64,000 nt of DNA from Prolixibacteraceae bacterium (GTDB taxonomy: Bacteria > Bacteroidota > Bacteroidia > Bacteroidales > Prolixibacteraceae). The notes under the pieces were generated by a model. It ran no database searches. It saw only the letters and a program-made list of their open reading frames with translations, and was not told where the DNA came from. Of the stretch, positions 26,282 to 34,748 are shown one piece after another (within the stretch, counting starts at the first letter, position 1; the number at the start of each line of letters is the position of its first letter). The stretch spans positions 1 through 64,000 of the forward strand of contig DOAQ01000015.1 of assembly GCA_003506435.1 (NCBI GenBank). Direction: 5' to 3'. A program made the position numbers and the translations under genes.

Positions 26282-26665
26282 ATGGCAAAAACATATAACG
26301 AAATTGATACAAAGGTGATCAACCTGATCGCGAAAGGAACGAAGATTACCGGAGACATAATTTCCGACGGCGATATTCGTATTGACGGTGAATTAAAAGG
26401 CAATATCCAATGCAAAGGCCGGCTTGTAGTAGGCGATTCAGGGCTTATCCAGGGTGAAATAAAATGCAACACCAGTGAGATTTCCGGCGAAATAAAAGGG
26501 AAGCTGACGGTTACCGAATTGCTTTCGTTAAAAGCCAGCTCCAAAGTCATTGGCGATATGTTTACCGGCAAACTGTCGATTGAACCGGGAGCAGTTTTTT
26601 CCGGTTCGTGCCAAATGGGTGGCAATCTAAAAACCAATGAAAACAAACCAACAGAAAAAGACTGA
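26282..26665 (+). CDS. bactofilin (polymer-forming cytoskeletal protein)
   Basis: Protein of 127 aa with the bactofilin beta-helix: repeated short turns of the type GTKITGDIISDGDIRIDGELKG, then rungs with hydrophobic and Gly spacing to about residue 112, and a polar tail. Bactofilins form filaments that help shape cells or place envelope proteins. It is the first gene of the ATP synthase cluster and overlaps the following atpZ-like frame by 29 nt if that gene uses its first ATG. Confidence 0.93.
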   Translation: MAKTYNEIDTKVINLIAKGTKITGDIISDGDIRIDGELKGNIQCKGRLVVGDSGLIQGEIKCNTSEISGEIKGKLTVTELLSLKASSKVIGDMFTGKLSIEPGAVFSGSCQMGGNLKTNENKPTEKD

Positions 26666-26852
26666 TACCGGAATGAACAGCCTTTTGCGGTATTCGGGCC
26701 TCGGCTTCGAAATGCTGGCCATTATTGGTATGTTCATTTTTCTCGGAATTAAAATTGACGGGTGGCTGAACCTGAACCACGTCTTTACCATTATTCTTTC
26801 CATGCTTTCAGTATTTGCAGCATTGTTTTATGCCCTTCGGAAAATTAAATAA
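26637..26852 (+). CDS. AtpZ/AtpI family protein
   Basis: Protein of 71 aa with two transmembrane helices (about 24-41 and 47-66) separated by a short loop containing KIDGWL, the AtpZ/AtpI pattern. Members are small subunits encoded with F-type ATP synthase and are implicated in Mg2+ or Ca2+ handling or ring assembly. A second ATG at 26673 would give 59 aa with no overlap with bactofilin. Confidence 0.8.
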   Translation: MKTNQQKKTDTGMNSLLRYSGLGFEMLAIIGMFIFLGIKIDGWLNLNHVFTIILSMLSVFAALFYALRKIK

Positions 26853-26855
26853 CCC

Positions 26856-27239
26856 ATGAATAACAGCTTTTTCAGCTTCTATAAAAAAAGCACCCTCGTA
26901 ACCCTTGTACTATTCATCCTTGGATGGATCGTTTTTCGTTTTCTTCTAAAAGATTTTTACCATCCGTTTTTCCCTTTTTTACTTTTATTTTTCTATCTGC
27001 TGAGCCTGACAATTCAATATTTTCTTTACAAGATCATAAAAATGAGCATGTTGAATTTTTCGACCCGCTTTATGGCATTCACTATGTCGAAGATGTTGGT
27101 ACTGCTGGTACTGGCGCTTGTTTATATTCTGCTAAACAAAGAAGATGCTATTGCGTTTATTGTTGTGTTCTTTTTGCTGTATGTAATTTATACGGCTGTT
27201 GAGATACACGACATCATGAAGCATACTGAAAAAAAATAA
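26856..27239 (+). CDS. ATP synthase operon membrane protein of unknown function
   Basis: Protein of 127 aa with four predicted transmembrane helices (about 14-30, 37-56, 68-88 and 95-115). Its position between the atpZ-like gene and atpB, 3 nt after the former, matches the AtpI-like slot of atp operons. The sequence was not recognised directly, so an assembly role for the c-ring is inferred from position only. Confidence 0.7.
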   Translation: MNNSFFSFYKKSTLVTLVLFILGWIVFRFLLKDFYHPFFPFLLLFFYLLSLTIQYFLYKIIKMSMLNFSTRFMAFTMSKMLVLLVLALVYILLNKEDAIAFIVVFFLLYVIYTAVEIHDIMKHTEKK

Positions 27240-27319
27240 GGTTCAATTATTTGTAATTTCCCGGGGAGGAATAAAAAAAAATTTAAATTTGTAGATGCTC
27301 GCTTTTTAATAAAAAAACC

Positions 27320-28417
27320 ATGCGAAAAATATTCAGAATCGTATTTGCCCTGCTGTTGTTATTTTCTGTCCAAAATACTTTTGCTGAAGAAAATCATGAA
27401 CCGGCTCATGCTGCATCAAATGAGAAATTTAATGCCGGTAATTTTATTTTCGATCACATCAGCGACTCGCATTACTGGCATATTATTACCTGGAAAGGAA
27501 AGGATGTTGCATTGCCATTGCCGGTGATTCTCTACAGCTCAAATAGCGGGCTATCTGTTTTTATGTCCGGAAAATTTCACCACGGGCACAGCGATTATAA
27601 AAATTTCAGGCTGATGTTTGAAGGCGAAAATAAAGGAAAAATTATTGAACTCGGCACCGATGGTCATGCATTGGAAAGCCTTCCGCTTGATTTATCGATC
27701 ACAAAAAATGTGGTAGCCATATTTTTTAGTCTTGCCATTATGCTCTGGGTATTTTTGTCGGTTGCAAAAGCCTATGTACGACGCAAAGGACAGGCGCCAA
27801 CCGGCTTACAGAATTTCATCGAACCGGTTATTGTTTTCATTCGCGACGAAGTGGCACGCCCATCGATTGGAGAAAAAAAATACGAACGTTATCTGCCATA
27901 CCTGCTGATGGTTTTCTTTTTCATATTACTGAATAATTTACTCGGACTGGTTCCCATCATCCCGGGAGGAGCAAACGTAACCGGAAACATTACCATTACC
28001 TTGTTTCTGGCGCTTTGCACGTTCCTGATCACCAACATCAGCGCAGGCAAAGACTACTGGAAACACATCATAAATACACCGGGCGTTCCGTGGTGGTTAA
28101 AAATTCCGCTGCCGATCATGCCTTTCGTCGAATTTTTAGGTGTGTTGACAAAACCATTTGCCCTGATGATCCGTTTGTTTGCGAACATCACTGCAGGACA
28201 CATTATTGCACTGGCGTTTTTCAGCTTAATATTCTTTTTTGCTGAAATGAATGTTGCTGTAAGTTACGGAGTTTCGGTAGTTACGCTGGCATTTACCATT
28301 TTTATGACCTGCCTCGAATTGCTTGTTGCTTTTGTACAAGCGTTTGTGTTTACTCTGCTTTCGGCAGTGTTTATCGGGATGGCAATTGAAGAACATCATG
28401 CAGCAGAACATCATTAA
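27320..28417 (+). CDS. atpB: F0F1 ATP synthase subunit a
   Basis: Subunit a, 365 aa, forms the proton half-channels next to the c-ring. It has a signal-like N-terminus (residues 3-22), then an unusually long periplasmic N-terminal domain (about 23-130, with a His-rich start) typical of Bacteroidota, and five to six helices. The essential Arg lies in ALMIRLFANITAGH. Normal for the phylum; E. coli subunit a is about 270 aa. Confidence 0.96.
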   Translation: MRKIFRIVFALLLLFSVQNTFAEENHEPAHAASNEKFNAGNFIFDHISDSHYWHIITWKGKDVALPLPVILYSSNSGLSVFMSGKFHHGHSDYKNFRLMFEGENKGKIIELGTDGHALESLPLDLSITKNVVAIFFSLAIMLWVFLSVAKAYVRRKGQAPTGLQNFIEPVIVFIRDEVARPSIGEKKYERYLPYLLMVFFFILLNNLLGLVPIIPGGANVTGNITITLFLALCTFLITNISAGKDYWKHIINTPGVPWWLKIPLPIMPFVEFLGVLTKPFALMIRLFANITAGHIIALAFFSLIFFFAEMNVAVSYGVSVVTLAFTIFMTCLELLVAFVQAFVFTLLSAVFIGMAIEEHHAAEHH

Positions 28418-28492
28418 CAGATGATAAAAAATTAAGAAAGACAGGTGCTGTTATAAAGGCACAGGACGAATATAAATTTTAAATTTTAAGCT

Positions 28493-28777
28493 ATGTTATC
28501 AGCAATTTTAACCGTACTGTTACAAGTTGCAACCGAGGCAGCCGATTTAGGCGCAGCTTACGGCATCGGCTCACTGGGCGCAGGTCTGGGCGCCGGATTA
28601 GCTGTAATTGGGGCCGGTTTGGGAATTGGTCGTATCGGAGGTTCAGCAATGGAAGCTGTTGCCCGTCAACCTGAAGCTTCAGGCGACATCCGTGCGAATA
28701 TGATCCTTACTGCTGCATTTGTTGAAGGGGTTGCTCTCTTCGCTGTGGTAGTTTGCTTTCTTGTACTCGTACTTTGA
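28493..28777 (+). CDS. atpE: F0F1 ATP synthase subunit c
   Basis: Subunit c, 94 aa: two helices joined by the polar loop ARQPE, with a Gly-rich first helix and the ion-binding Glu78 in AAFVEGVALF. The residue after the Glu is Gly, and the Ser/Thr ligands of sodium-type rings are missing, so H+ coupling is inferred. A strong terminator follows directly. Confidence 0.96.
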   Translation: MLSAILTVLLQVATEAADLGAAYGIGSLGAGLGAGLAVIGAGLGIGRIGGSAMEAVARQPEASGDIRANMILTAAFVEGVALFAVVVCFLVLVL

Positions 28778-28792
28778 CAAAGAAAACCCCGG

Positions 28793-28824
28793 ATGCTGCG
28801 GTTGGCCGCATCACGGGGTTTTTT
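28793..28824 (+). terminator. internal terminator between atpE and atpF
   Basis: AAAACCCC...TGCGG pairs with CCGCA...GGGGTTTT through a TTGG loop with two internal mismatches, followed by six T. It lies 16 nt after the atpE stop and inside the operon, so it should attenuate rather than abolish read-through. Confidence 0.8.
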
Positions 28825-28867
28825 ATGAATTTCGGCACAATGAATACCCTAAATTTTGTTGTCTGAA

Positions 28868-28909
28868 ATTTGGAACTTGAATTTTGTTATTTGGAACTTG
28901 AATTTTTTA
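28868..28909 (+). repeat. 21-nt tandem duplication upstream of atpF
   Basis: Two copies of ATTTGGAACTTGAATTTT at 28868 and 28889 (period 21 nt), just upstream of the atpF start. They may be simple slippage or carry a promoter-like element; neither can be decided from sequence. Confidence 0.6.
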
Positions 28910-28913
28910 AGAT

Positions 28914-29408
28914 ATGGAACTAGTAACCCCGGGGATAGGATTATTATTTTGGATGGCAATTTCGTTTACCATCGTTTTTTTAATCCTGAAAAAATTTGCA
29001 TGGAAGCCCATCATCAATGCGCTGAAAGACAGGGAAGACTCAATTACTGAGGCTTTAAACTCAGCCCAAAAAGCCCGAAAAGATGTGGAAGGGTTGAAAG
29101 CTGATAATGAAAAAATTATTGCCGAAGCACGACGTGAAAAAGACCTGATCCTGAAAGAAGCCAGGGACATCAAGGAAAAGATTGTTGCCGAAGCGAAAAC
29201 ACAGGCCAATGCCGAAACTCAGAAAAGTATCGAAACAGCACGTCTGATCATTCAGAACGAAAAAACTGCCGCCATCAACGAAATCAAACAACAGGTAGCC
29301 GAATTGTCGGTTTCAATTGCTGAAAAAGTTCTTCAGAAAGAATTGAAAGACAAAAAAGAACAGGAAGCGTTGGTTGATAATCTTCTGAAAGACGTGAAAC
29401 TACAATAG
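28914..29408 (+). CDS. atpF: F0F1 ATP synthase subunit b
   Basis: Subunit b of 164 aa: an N-terminal membrane helix (about 7-25) then a long charged amphipathic helix (about 30-155) that forms the dimeric peripheral stalk binding delta. Normal length. It is separated from atpE by a terminator and followed 3 nt later by atpH. Confidence 0.95.
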   Translation: MELVTPGIGLLFWMAISFTIVFLILKKFAWKPIINALKDREDSITEALNSAQKARKDVEGLKADNEKIIAEARREKDLILKEARDIKEKIVAEAKTQANAETQKSIETARLIIQNEKTAAINEIKQQVAELSVSIAEKVLQKELKDKKEQEALVDNLLKDVKLQ

Positions 29409-29411
29409 TCT

Positions 29412-29960
29412 ATGGATCAAAGTAAAATAACTGTCAGGTACGCCAAAGCGCTGTTTGCACTGGCCAAAGAAAGAAATCAGGTTGAAGTTTTCAAAACCGA
29501 CATCAGTACGGTGGTTTCGGTATTGCAGTCAAGCGTCGATTTCAATTTCCTTCTGGAAATCCCGGTTGTACCGACTTCACAAAAAATAAAAGCGATTCGT
29601 CTGATCTTTAAGGACAACATTGACGAAACAACCCTTCGCTTTTTGGAATTGATTGTGGAAAATAATCGGGAGCAACACATCCCCGGAATCTGCCGTAACT
29701 TCCTTGATCTGATCCGCAAGGAACAGGGTATAAAAACGGCTATTGTTACCAGTGCCAGTCCGCTCTCCCGCGAAACGGCGACGCGGCTAAAATCGTTGCT
29801 TGAAGCCAATTTCAAAACAAGCGTCGAGATGAGCGAAAAGGTAAACGAAAAACTTCTGGGCGGTTTTATCCTCCGGATCGACGATCAGCAATACGATGCA
29901 AGTATTGCTACCCAGTTGAAGAAAGTGAAAGAAACATTGATAAAAACAGAACTAAAATAA
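29412..29960 (+). CDS. atpH: F0F1 ATP synthase subunit delta
   Basis: Delta (OSCP) subunit of 182 aa that caps F1 and binds the b stalk. An N-terminal helical bundle (YAKALFALAKERNQ) is followed by the C-terminal segment GGFILRIDDQQYDASI, conserved in the family. Tight operon position between atpF and atpA. Confidence 0.95.
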   Translation: MDQSKITVRYAKALFALAKERNQVEVFKTDISTVVSVLQSSVDFNFLLEIPVVPTSQKIKAIRLIFKDNIDETTLRFLELIVENNREQHIPGICRNFLDLIRKEQGIKTAIVTSASPLSRETATRLKSLLEANFKTSVEMSEKVNEKLLGGFILRIDDQQYDASIATQLKKVKETLIKTELK

Positions 29961-29982
29961 ACGACGATAAAATTATTTAAAC

Positions 29983-31560
29983 ATGGCTGATATTAAACCT
30001 GCTGAAGTATCGAAAATACTGAAACAACAACTCGAAGGCTTTAAGTCGGAAGCCGAACTTGAAGAAGTTGGAATTGTTCTTCAGGTGGGAGACGGTATTG
30101 CACGTATTTACGGTTTGTCGAATGTCGAATCGAACGAGATGATTGAATTTGATTGTGGTGTGAAAGGAATCGTTCTGAACCTTGAAGAAGACAATGTTGG
30201 TGCTGTATTGCTTGGGCTTTCCGAAGAAATTAAAGAAGGCGATACCGTGAAAAGGTTGCGCCGTATTGCTTCGATTGAAGTGGGAGACGGGCTGCTTGGA
30301 CGAGTAATTAATACCATCGGCGAACCTATCGACGGGAAAGGAGCTATTCAGGGCGAGAAATTTGAAATGCCGCTGGAACGGAAAGCGCCCGGCGTTATTT
30401 ACCGCCAACCGGTGAACCAGCCATTACAAACCGGCATCAAAGCAGTTGATGCGATGATCCCGATCGGCCGCGGTCAGCGTGAGCTGATTATTGGCGACCG
30501 CCAAACCGGGAAAACTGCTGTGGCCATTGATACCATCATCAACCAGCGCGAAAATTTCGAGAATGGCGACCCGGTATATTGTATCTATGTAGCCGTTGGA
30601 CAAAAAGGGTCAACAGTGGCCAACATTGCAGCCACACTTGAACGATATGGCGCAATGGAATACACGGTTATTGTTATGGCTACCGCTTCCGACCCGGCCG
30701 CCTTACAATTTTATGCACCGTATGCAGGCGCTACCATTGGCGAATTTTTCCGCGATACGGGGCGCCATGCATTGATCATATACGACGACTTGTCGAAACA
30801 GGCCGTTTCGTACCGCGAAGTATCGTTGCTGTTGCGCCGTCCTCCGGGCCGCGAAGCCTATCCGGGCGATGTTTTCTACCTGCACTCCCGCTTGCTCGAA
30901 CGTGCTGCAAAAATTATCAATTCCGACGAAATTGCCGCTCAGATGAACGATCTTCCGGAGTGTTTGAAAAGTCGCGTAAAAGGCGGCGGTTCGCTGACCG
31001 CACTACCGATTATTGAAACACAGGCAGGCGACGTTTCAGCATATATCCCGACCAACGTTATTTCGATTACCGACGGACAGATTTTCCTCGAATCGAACCT
31101 GTTCAACTCCGGTGTGCGCCCGGCTATCAACGTGGGTATTTCGGTTTCACGTGTAGGCGGTAACGCACAGATAAAAGGGATGAAGAAAATTGCCGGTACC
31201 CTGAAACTCGACCAGGCCCAGTTCCGCGAACTCGAAGCTTTCTCGAAATTTGGGTCCGACCTCGATTCAGCCACAATGCGGGTACTCGACAAAGGGCGCA
31301 AAAACGTGGAAATACTGAAACAGGGACAATATGCACCCGTTAAAATCGAACATCAGATCGCCATTATTTATTGCGGAACCAAGGAATTGCTGCGCAATGT
31401 TCCGGTTTCGAAAGTAAAAGCTTTTGAAGCCGATTTTATTGAACTGATGGAAATGCAATATAAAGAAGCGCTGAATGAACTCCGTAAAGGAGTTTTGACA
31501 GATAAAGAAACCCGGGCAATAGAAAAAGCGGCTGCCGAAGTAGCCGAACGATATAAATAA
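29983..31560 (+). CDS. atpA: F0F1 ATP synthase subunit alpha
   Basis: Alpha subunit of 525 aa. P-loop GDRQTGKTA is at about 169-177, followed by the DDLSKQAVSYREVSLLLRRPPGREAYPGDVFYLHSRLLERAA block, with the conserved Arg finger and the C-terminal helical domain intact. It forms the hexamer with beta, whose gene atpD is not in the window. Confidence 0.98.
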   Translation: MADIKPAEVSKILKQQLEGFKSEAELEEVGIVLQVGDGIARIYGLSNVESNEMIEFDCGVKGIVLNLEEDNVGAVLLGLSEEIKEGDTVKRLRRIASIEVGDGLLGRVINTIGEPIDGKGAIQGEKFEMPLERKAPGVIYRQPVNQPLQTGIKAVDAMIPIGRGQRELIIGDRQTGKTAVAIDTIINQRENFENGDPVYCIYVAVGQKGSTVANIAATLERYGAMEYTVIVMATASDPAALQFYAPYAGATIGEFFRDTGRHALIIYDDLSKQAVSYREVSLLLRRPPGREAYPGDVFYLHSRLLERAAKIINSDEIAAQMNDLPECLKSRVKGGGSLTALPIIETQAGDVSAYIPTNVISITDGQIFLESNLFNSGVRPAINVGISVSRVGGNAQIKGMKKIAGTLKLDQAQFRELEAFSKFGSDLDSATMRVLDKGRKNVEILKQGQYAPVKIEHQIAIIYCGTKELLRNVPVSKVKAFEADFIELMEMQYKEALNELRKGVLTDKETRAIEKAAAEVAERYK

Positions 31561-31594
31561 GGATGTTTATAGAGCCGTTTGTCTCCTTTTGAAC

Positions 31595-31664
31595 TTGTCA
31601 CCCTGAACTCGTTTCAGGGTCTCATGATTAAACCCAGAGGTTCTGAAACAAGTTCAGAATGACG
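31595..31664. repeat. palindromic repeat between atpA and atpG, copy 2
   Basis: An imperfect inverted repeat with 27-nt arms: GTCAccCTGAACTcGTTTCAG and its near complement, joined by about 15 nt. One arm matches the half element at 528-554. It fills most of the 134-nt atpA-atpG gap and could fold as a strong hairpin in the operon mRNA. Confidence 0.75.
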
Positions 31665-31694
31665 TTGGCTCACTCTTTCAATAATTGATTTTCA

Positions 31695-32576
31695 ATGGCG
31701 AATTTAAAAGAAATACGGAACCGGATAGCATCGGTAAAAACGACAAGGCAGGTAACCAGCGCCATGAAAATGGTGTCGGCCGCCAAGTTGAAAAAAGCGC
31801 AGGATTCAATTTTGCAGATCAGGCCTTATGCCGATAAGTTGTACGAAATACTGACTTCACTGAGTGCAAGCCTTGAAAACGCCGAAGATTCGGTTTACAC
31901 GCAGCAACGCGAACCCGAAAAAGTACTGCTTGTTGTAATCAACTCGAACCGCGGACTTTGCGGGGCATTCAATTCCAACATCAGCAAAAGGGCAATTGAA
32001 CTGGCCCTAACCAAATATCCGCAGCAACTCAAAACCGGAAAACTCCAATTTTTACCCATCGGGAAACAAGCTGAGAAATTTTTAAAGTCGAACAAATTCC
32101 CGACTATTAAAGCACATAACGAAGTGTTCGACTCTCTGAATTTTGAGTCAACAGCGCTCATTTCTTCTGAATTACTGACTAATTTTACCAACAAAAAATA
32201 CGACCGTGTCGAGTTGGTATACAACAAATTCAAAAATGCAGCCGTTCAGATCGTTACTGCCGAGCAATTCTTACCGGTTGAAATTCAGGAAAAGAAAAAA
32301 ACAGCAACCGGCAACTTCAATTTTATATACGAACCATCACAGGAATATATCGTTCAGGAACTGATACCGCGTTCACTGAGGATACAATTTTACAAAGCGT
32401 TGCTCGACTCGAATGCCGCAGAACACGGAGCTCGTATGACAGCTATGCACAAAGCAACCGATAATGCCACCGATTTGATACGCGATTTGACCCTGACCTT
32501 CAACAAAGCCCGGCAAGCTGCCATTACCAACGAAATATTAGAGGTTACCAACGGAGCTGAAGCATTAAACGGATAA
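31695..32576 (+). CDS. atpG: F0F1 ATP synthase subunit gamma
   Basis: Gamma subunit of 293 aa, the rotor shaft. The N-terminal ANLKEIRNRIASVKTTRQVTSAMKMVSAAKLKKA helix and the C-terminal ARMTAMHKATDNATDLIRDLTL helix are the family signatures. The operon ends here. The beta and epsilon genes must lie elsewhere, as in many Bacteroidota. Confidence 0.97.
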   Translation: MANLKEIRNRIASVKTTRQVTSAMKMVSAAKLKKAQDSILQIRPYADKLYEILTSLSASLENAEDSVYTQQREPEKVLLVVINSNRGLCGAFNSNISKRAIELALTKYPQQLKTGKLQFLPIGKQAEKFLKSNKFPTIKAHNEVFDSLNFESTALISSELLTNFTNKKYDRVELVYNKFKNAAVQIVTAEQFLPVEIQEKKKTATGNFNFIYEPSQEYIVQELIPRSLRIQFYKALLDSNAAEHGARMTAMHKATDNATDLIRDLTLTFNKARQAAITNEILEVTNGAEALNG

Positions 32577-32657
32577 AATTTTCATATATACTTGATTTTG
32601 TCCTAAGATTGTGGGATATTGTATACTTTTAAAACCAAACCCTAATTTAATTACCGT

Positions 32658-34730
32658 ATGAAAAAATTTTACTACAAATTGCTTCTCGTGACCCTGCTGT
32701 TTATTGCAAACAGTTGTAATCTCGACAATTTCGATTTTGGTAAATTGTCGGATGACGTAAACATCTCTCCTGAATTTGTAATGCCTCTCGCCAGCGCCGA
32801 CATCACGATCTGGGATATCATTGAGTCGGTAAATGATGAAAATGATACACTTCTGAAAGTCGGGGATAACGATGTAATCAAAATTGTATACACAGAAGAA
32901 GGAATTTACGATTATCAGGTTCGTGATTTACTGGACCTTCCACAGCAAAAGTCATTCAGTTCCGGGAATAAAGTCATCGGAAACATTTCGCTCGACAACG
33001 TATTGGTGAATAAAGAAGTAAGTCTTCGGGACATCACCGATGCGGTTAACGGAAATATTGACAACATCATCCCCCTGGACGGAACCGTCAATGTATTTCC
33101 GGCTACCAGTTATGTCGGGCCACCTCCGGCTGTTTATGCAGTGCCGGATATAACTGATTTTACCTCCGTTAAATTCGCCAAAGGAAATGTGGAAATAACC
33201 CTTCAAAACAATCTTCCTGTCCCGATTACCATGGAAGGCGGTTTAATCAACAGACAGACAGGACTGGGTTTCGCTGCCTTTTCGTTTATCAACCTGGGTC
33301 CCGGGAACACTGAAACTATAACTGTTTCAATGGTAGGTAAAACCATTACAAATCAGATTGATTTCAGAATGACGAAATTTGAAACCGCATCAACAGGTTT
33401 TCCTGCTCTTATCAATCTGAACGATAAGTTTAAACTGAGCATGAATTTCAAGGATGTTGAGATTTCGGAAGGAAATGTAAAAACCGACTTACAGGTCATC
33501 TCCGGTTTCTCCGGATCATTTGATTTTACATTCGAAGATGGAGTGAAAGTATTTGAAGCCATTTTGAAAGGAGGGTTCCTCGATATTACTTCGTCGAATA
33601 ATTCACAACTGACCGGAACTATCAACCTGACGTTCCCCCAGATGAAAAAGAATGGGAATCCGGTTCAGGTGGCTATCCCGTTCAGCGGAAGCCCCAACAC
33701 GGTGGGCCTTTCCAATGCCGTTATCAACCTTGCTTCTGATATAAATACACCGTACAATAAAGTTCCTTATACCTATTCGATTACGGTTAATGCCTCTTCC
33801 GGCTATATTAATTACAATTCAACCAACTTCCTGACATTGAACGTTAATCTTTCAAATTTGGATTATAAATCAATAAAGGGAGACTTTGGCAATAAAAATA
33901 TTACTATTGACAACGGCAGTTTTAATCTTGACACCGAGTTTTTCGACAAAATATCGGGTAATTTCAAACTGGCTAATCCCGAACTGCAATTGATATTAAC
34001 CAATGCCATCGGTGTACCCGCCGAAGTGGATGCTGATTTTATCGCTCAAAACAAGAGCGGGCAAACCGTATCGCTTAACCCTGTCCCGTTCAGGTTGGCA
34101 ACACCTGCAAGCCTGACTTCACCTGCAGTTAACCAAACCATTACTTTCGACAAAACCAATTCAAACATTGTTAATTTCATTGCATTACCTCCTTCTGAAA
34201 GTATAAGTTACAGCGGTAATATCCGTTTTAATCCGGACGGGGCCGTAAGTTCTGCCAACCCAAATTTCATTGACCTGGACAGTTCCCTGAAAATTGATTT
34301 AGGCGTTGAACTTCCCTTTGAACTTCAGGTAAAAGACCTGACGTTTGAAGACACTGTAAAAATCGGCAGCGGGGATATGGATATGATTAAATCAGCAGAA
34401 CTGATTGTCAATGCAATAAATGAAATTCCTCTTGATATTGACGTCCAGTTATTTTTTATTGACACGATTTCAGGACAACAGTACAGCTCGTCGGCAAAAA
34501 GCAAACTGCTGACGGCTGCACAAATCAGCACTGCCGGGGTAATTACGCCGGTAACTTCCAGCAATTCGATTGCCCTTGACGAAAATGAACTTGCCGGCCT
34601 GAAAAAGGCAAACGGAATTGTTTTCAAAGGAATGATAAGTTCTCCGGAAAACGGGACAAAAACGGCTGTCATCTATTCGAATAGCAAGCTGAATATGAAT
34701 GTTGTTATTAAATCAAAAATTGATCTTTAA
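32658..34730 (+). CDS. large lipoprotein of unknown function
   Basis: Protein of 690 aa with a lipoprotein signal ending at Cys20 (FIANSC). The rest is rich in Thr, Ser, Asn and short alternating beta segments with repeated patterns such as NIxLDN and NLSNLDY, suggesting stacked beta-sandwich or beta-solenoid domains. No catalytic motif was recognised. It is 18 nt upstream of a DUF5723 outer-membrane gene, so the two are co-transcribed and probably act together at the outer membrane. Function unknown. Confidence 0.8.
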   Translation: MKKFYYKLLLVTLLFIANSCNLDNFDFGKLSDDVNISPEFVMPLASADITIWDIIESVNDENDTLLKVGDNDVIKIVYTEEGIYDYQVRDLLDLPQQKSFSSGNKVIGNISLDNVLVNKEVSLRDITDAVNGNIDNIIPLDGTVNVFPATSYVGPPPAVYAVPDITDFTSVKFAKGNVEITLQNNLPVPITMEGGLINRQTGLGFAAFSFINLGPGNTETITVSMVGKTITNQIDFRMTKFETASTGFPALINLNDKFKLSMNFKDVEISEGNVKTDLQVISGFSGSFDFTFEDGVKVFEAILKGGFLDITSSNNSQLTGTINLTFPQMKKNGNPVQVAIPFSGSPNTVGLSNAVINLASDINTPYNKVPYTYSITVNASSGYINYNSTNFLTLNVNLSNLDYKSIKGDFGNKNITIDNGSFNLDTEFFDKISGNFKLANPELQLILTNAIGVPAEVDADFIAQNKSGQTVSLNPVPFRLATPASLTSPAVNQTITFDKTNSNIVNFIALPPSESISYSGNIRFNPDGAVSSANPNFIDLDSSLKIDLGVELPFELQVKDLTFEDTVKIGSGDMDMIKSAELIVNAINEIPLDIDVQLFFIDTISGQQYSSSAKSKLLTAAQISTAGVITPVTSSNSIALDENELAGLKKANGIVFKGMISSPENGTKTAVIYSNSKLNMNVVIKSKIDL

Positions 34731-34748
34731 AAATTAACTGGCAATATT

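Noticed and set aside
28493..28777. Sodium-type ATP synthase c subunit
   Set aside because: The residue after Glu78 is Gly and no Gln/Ser/Thr sodium ligands are evident, so proton coupling is more likely.
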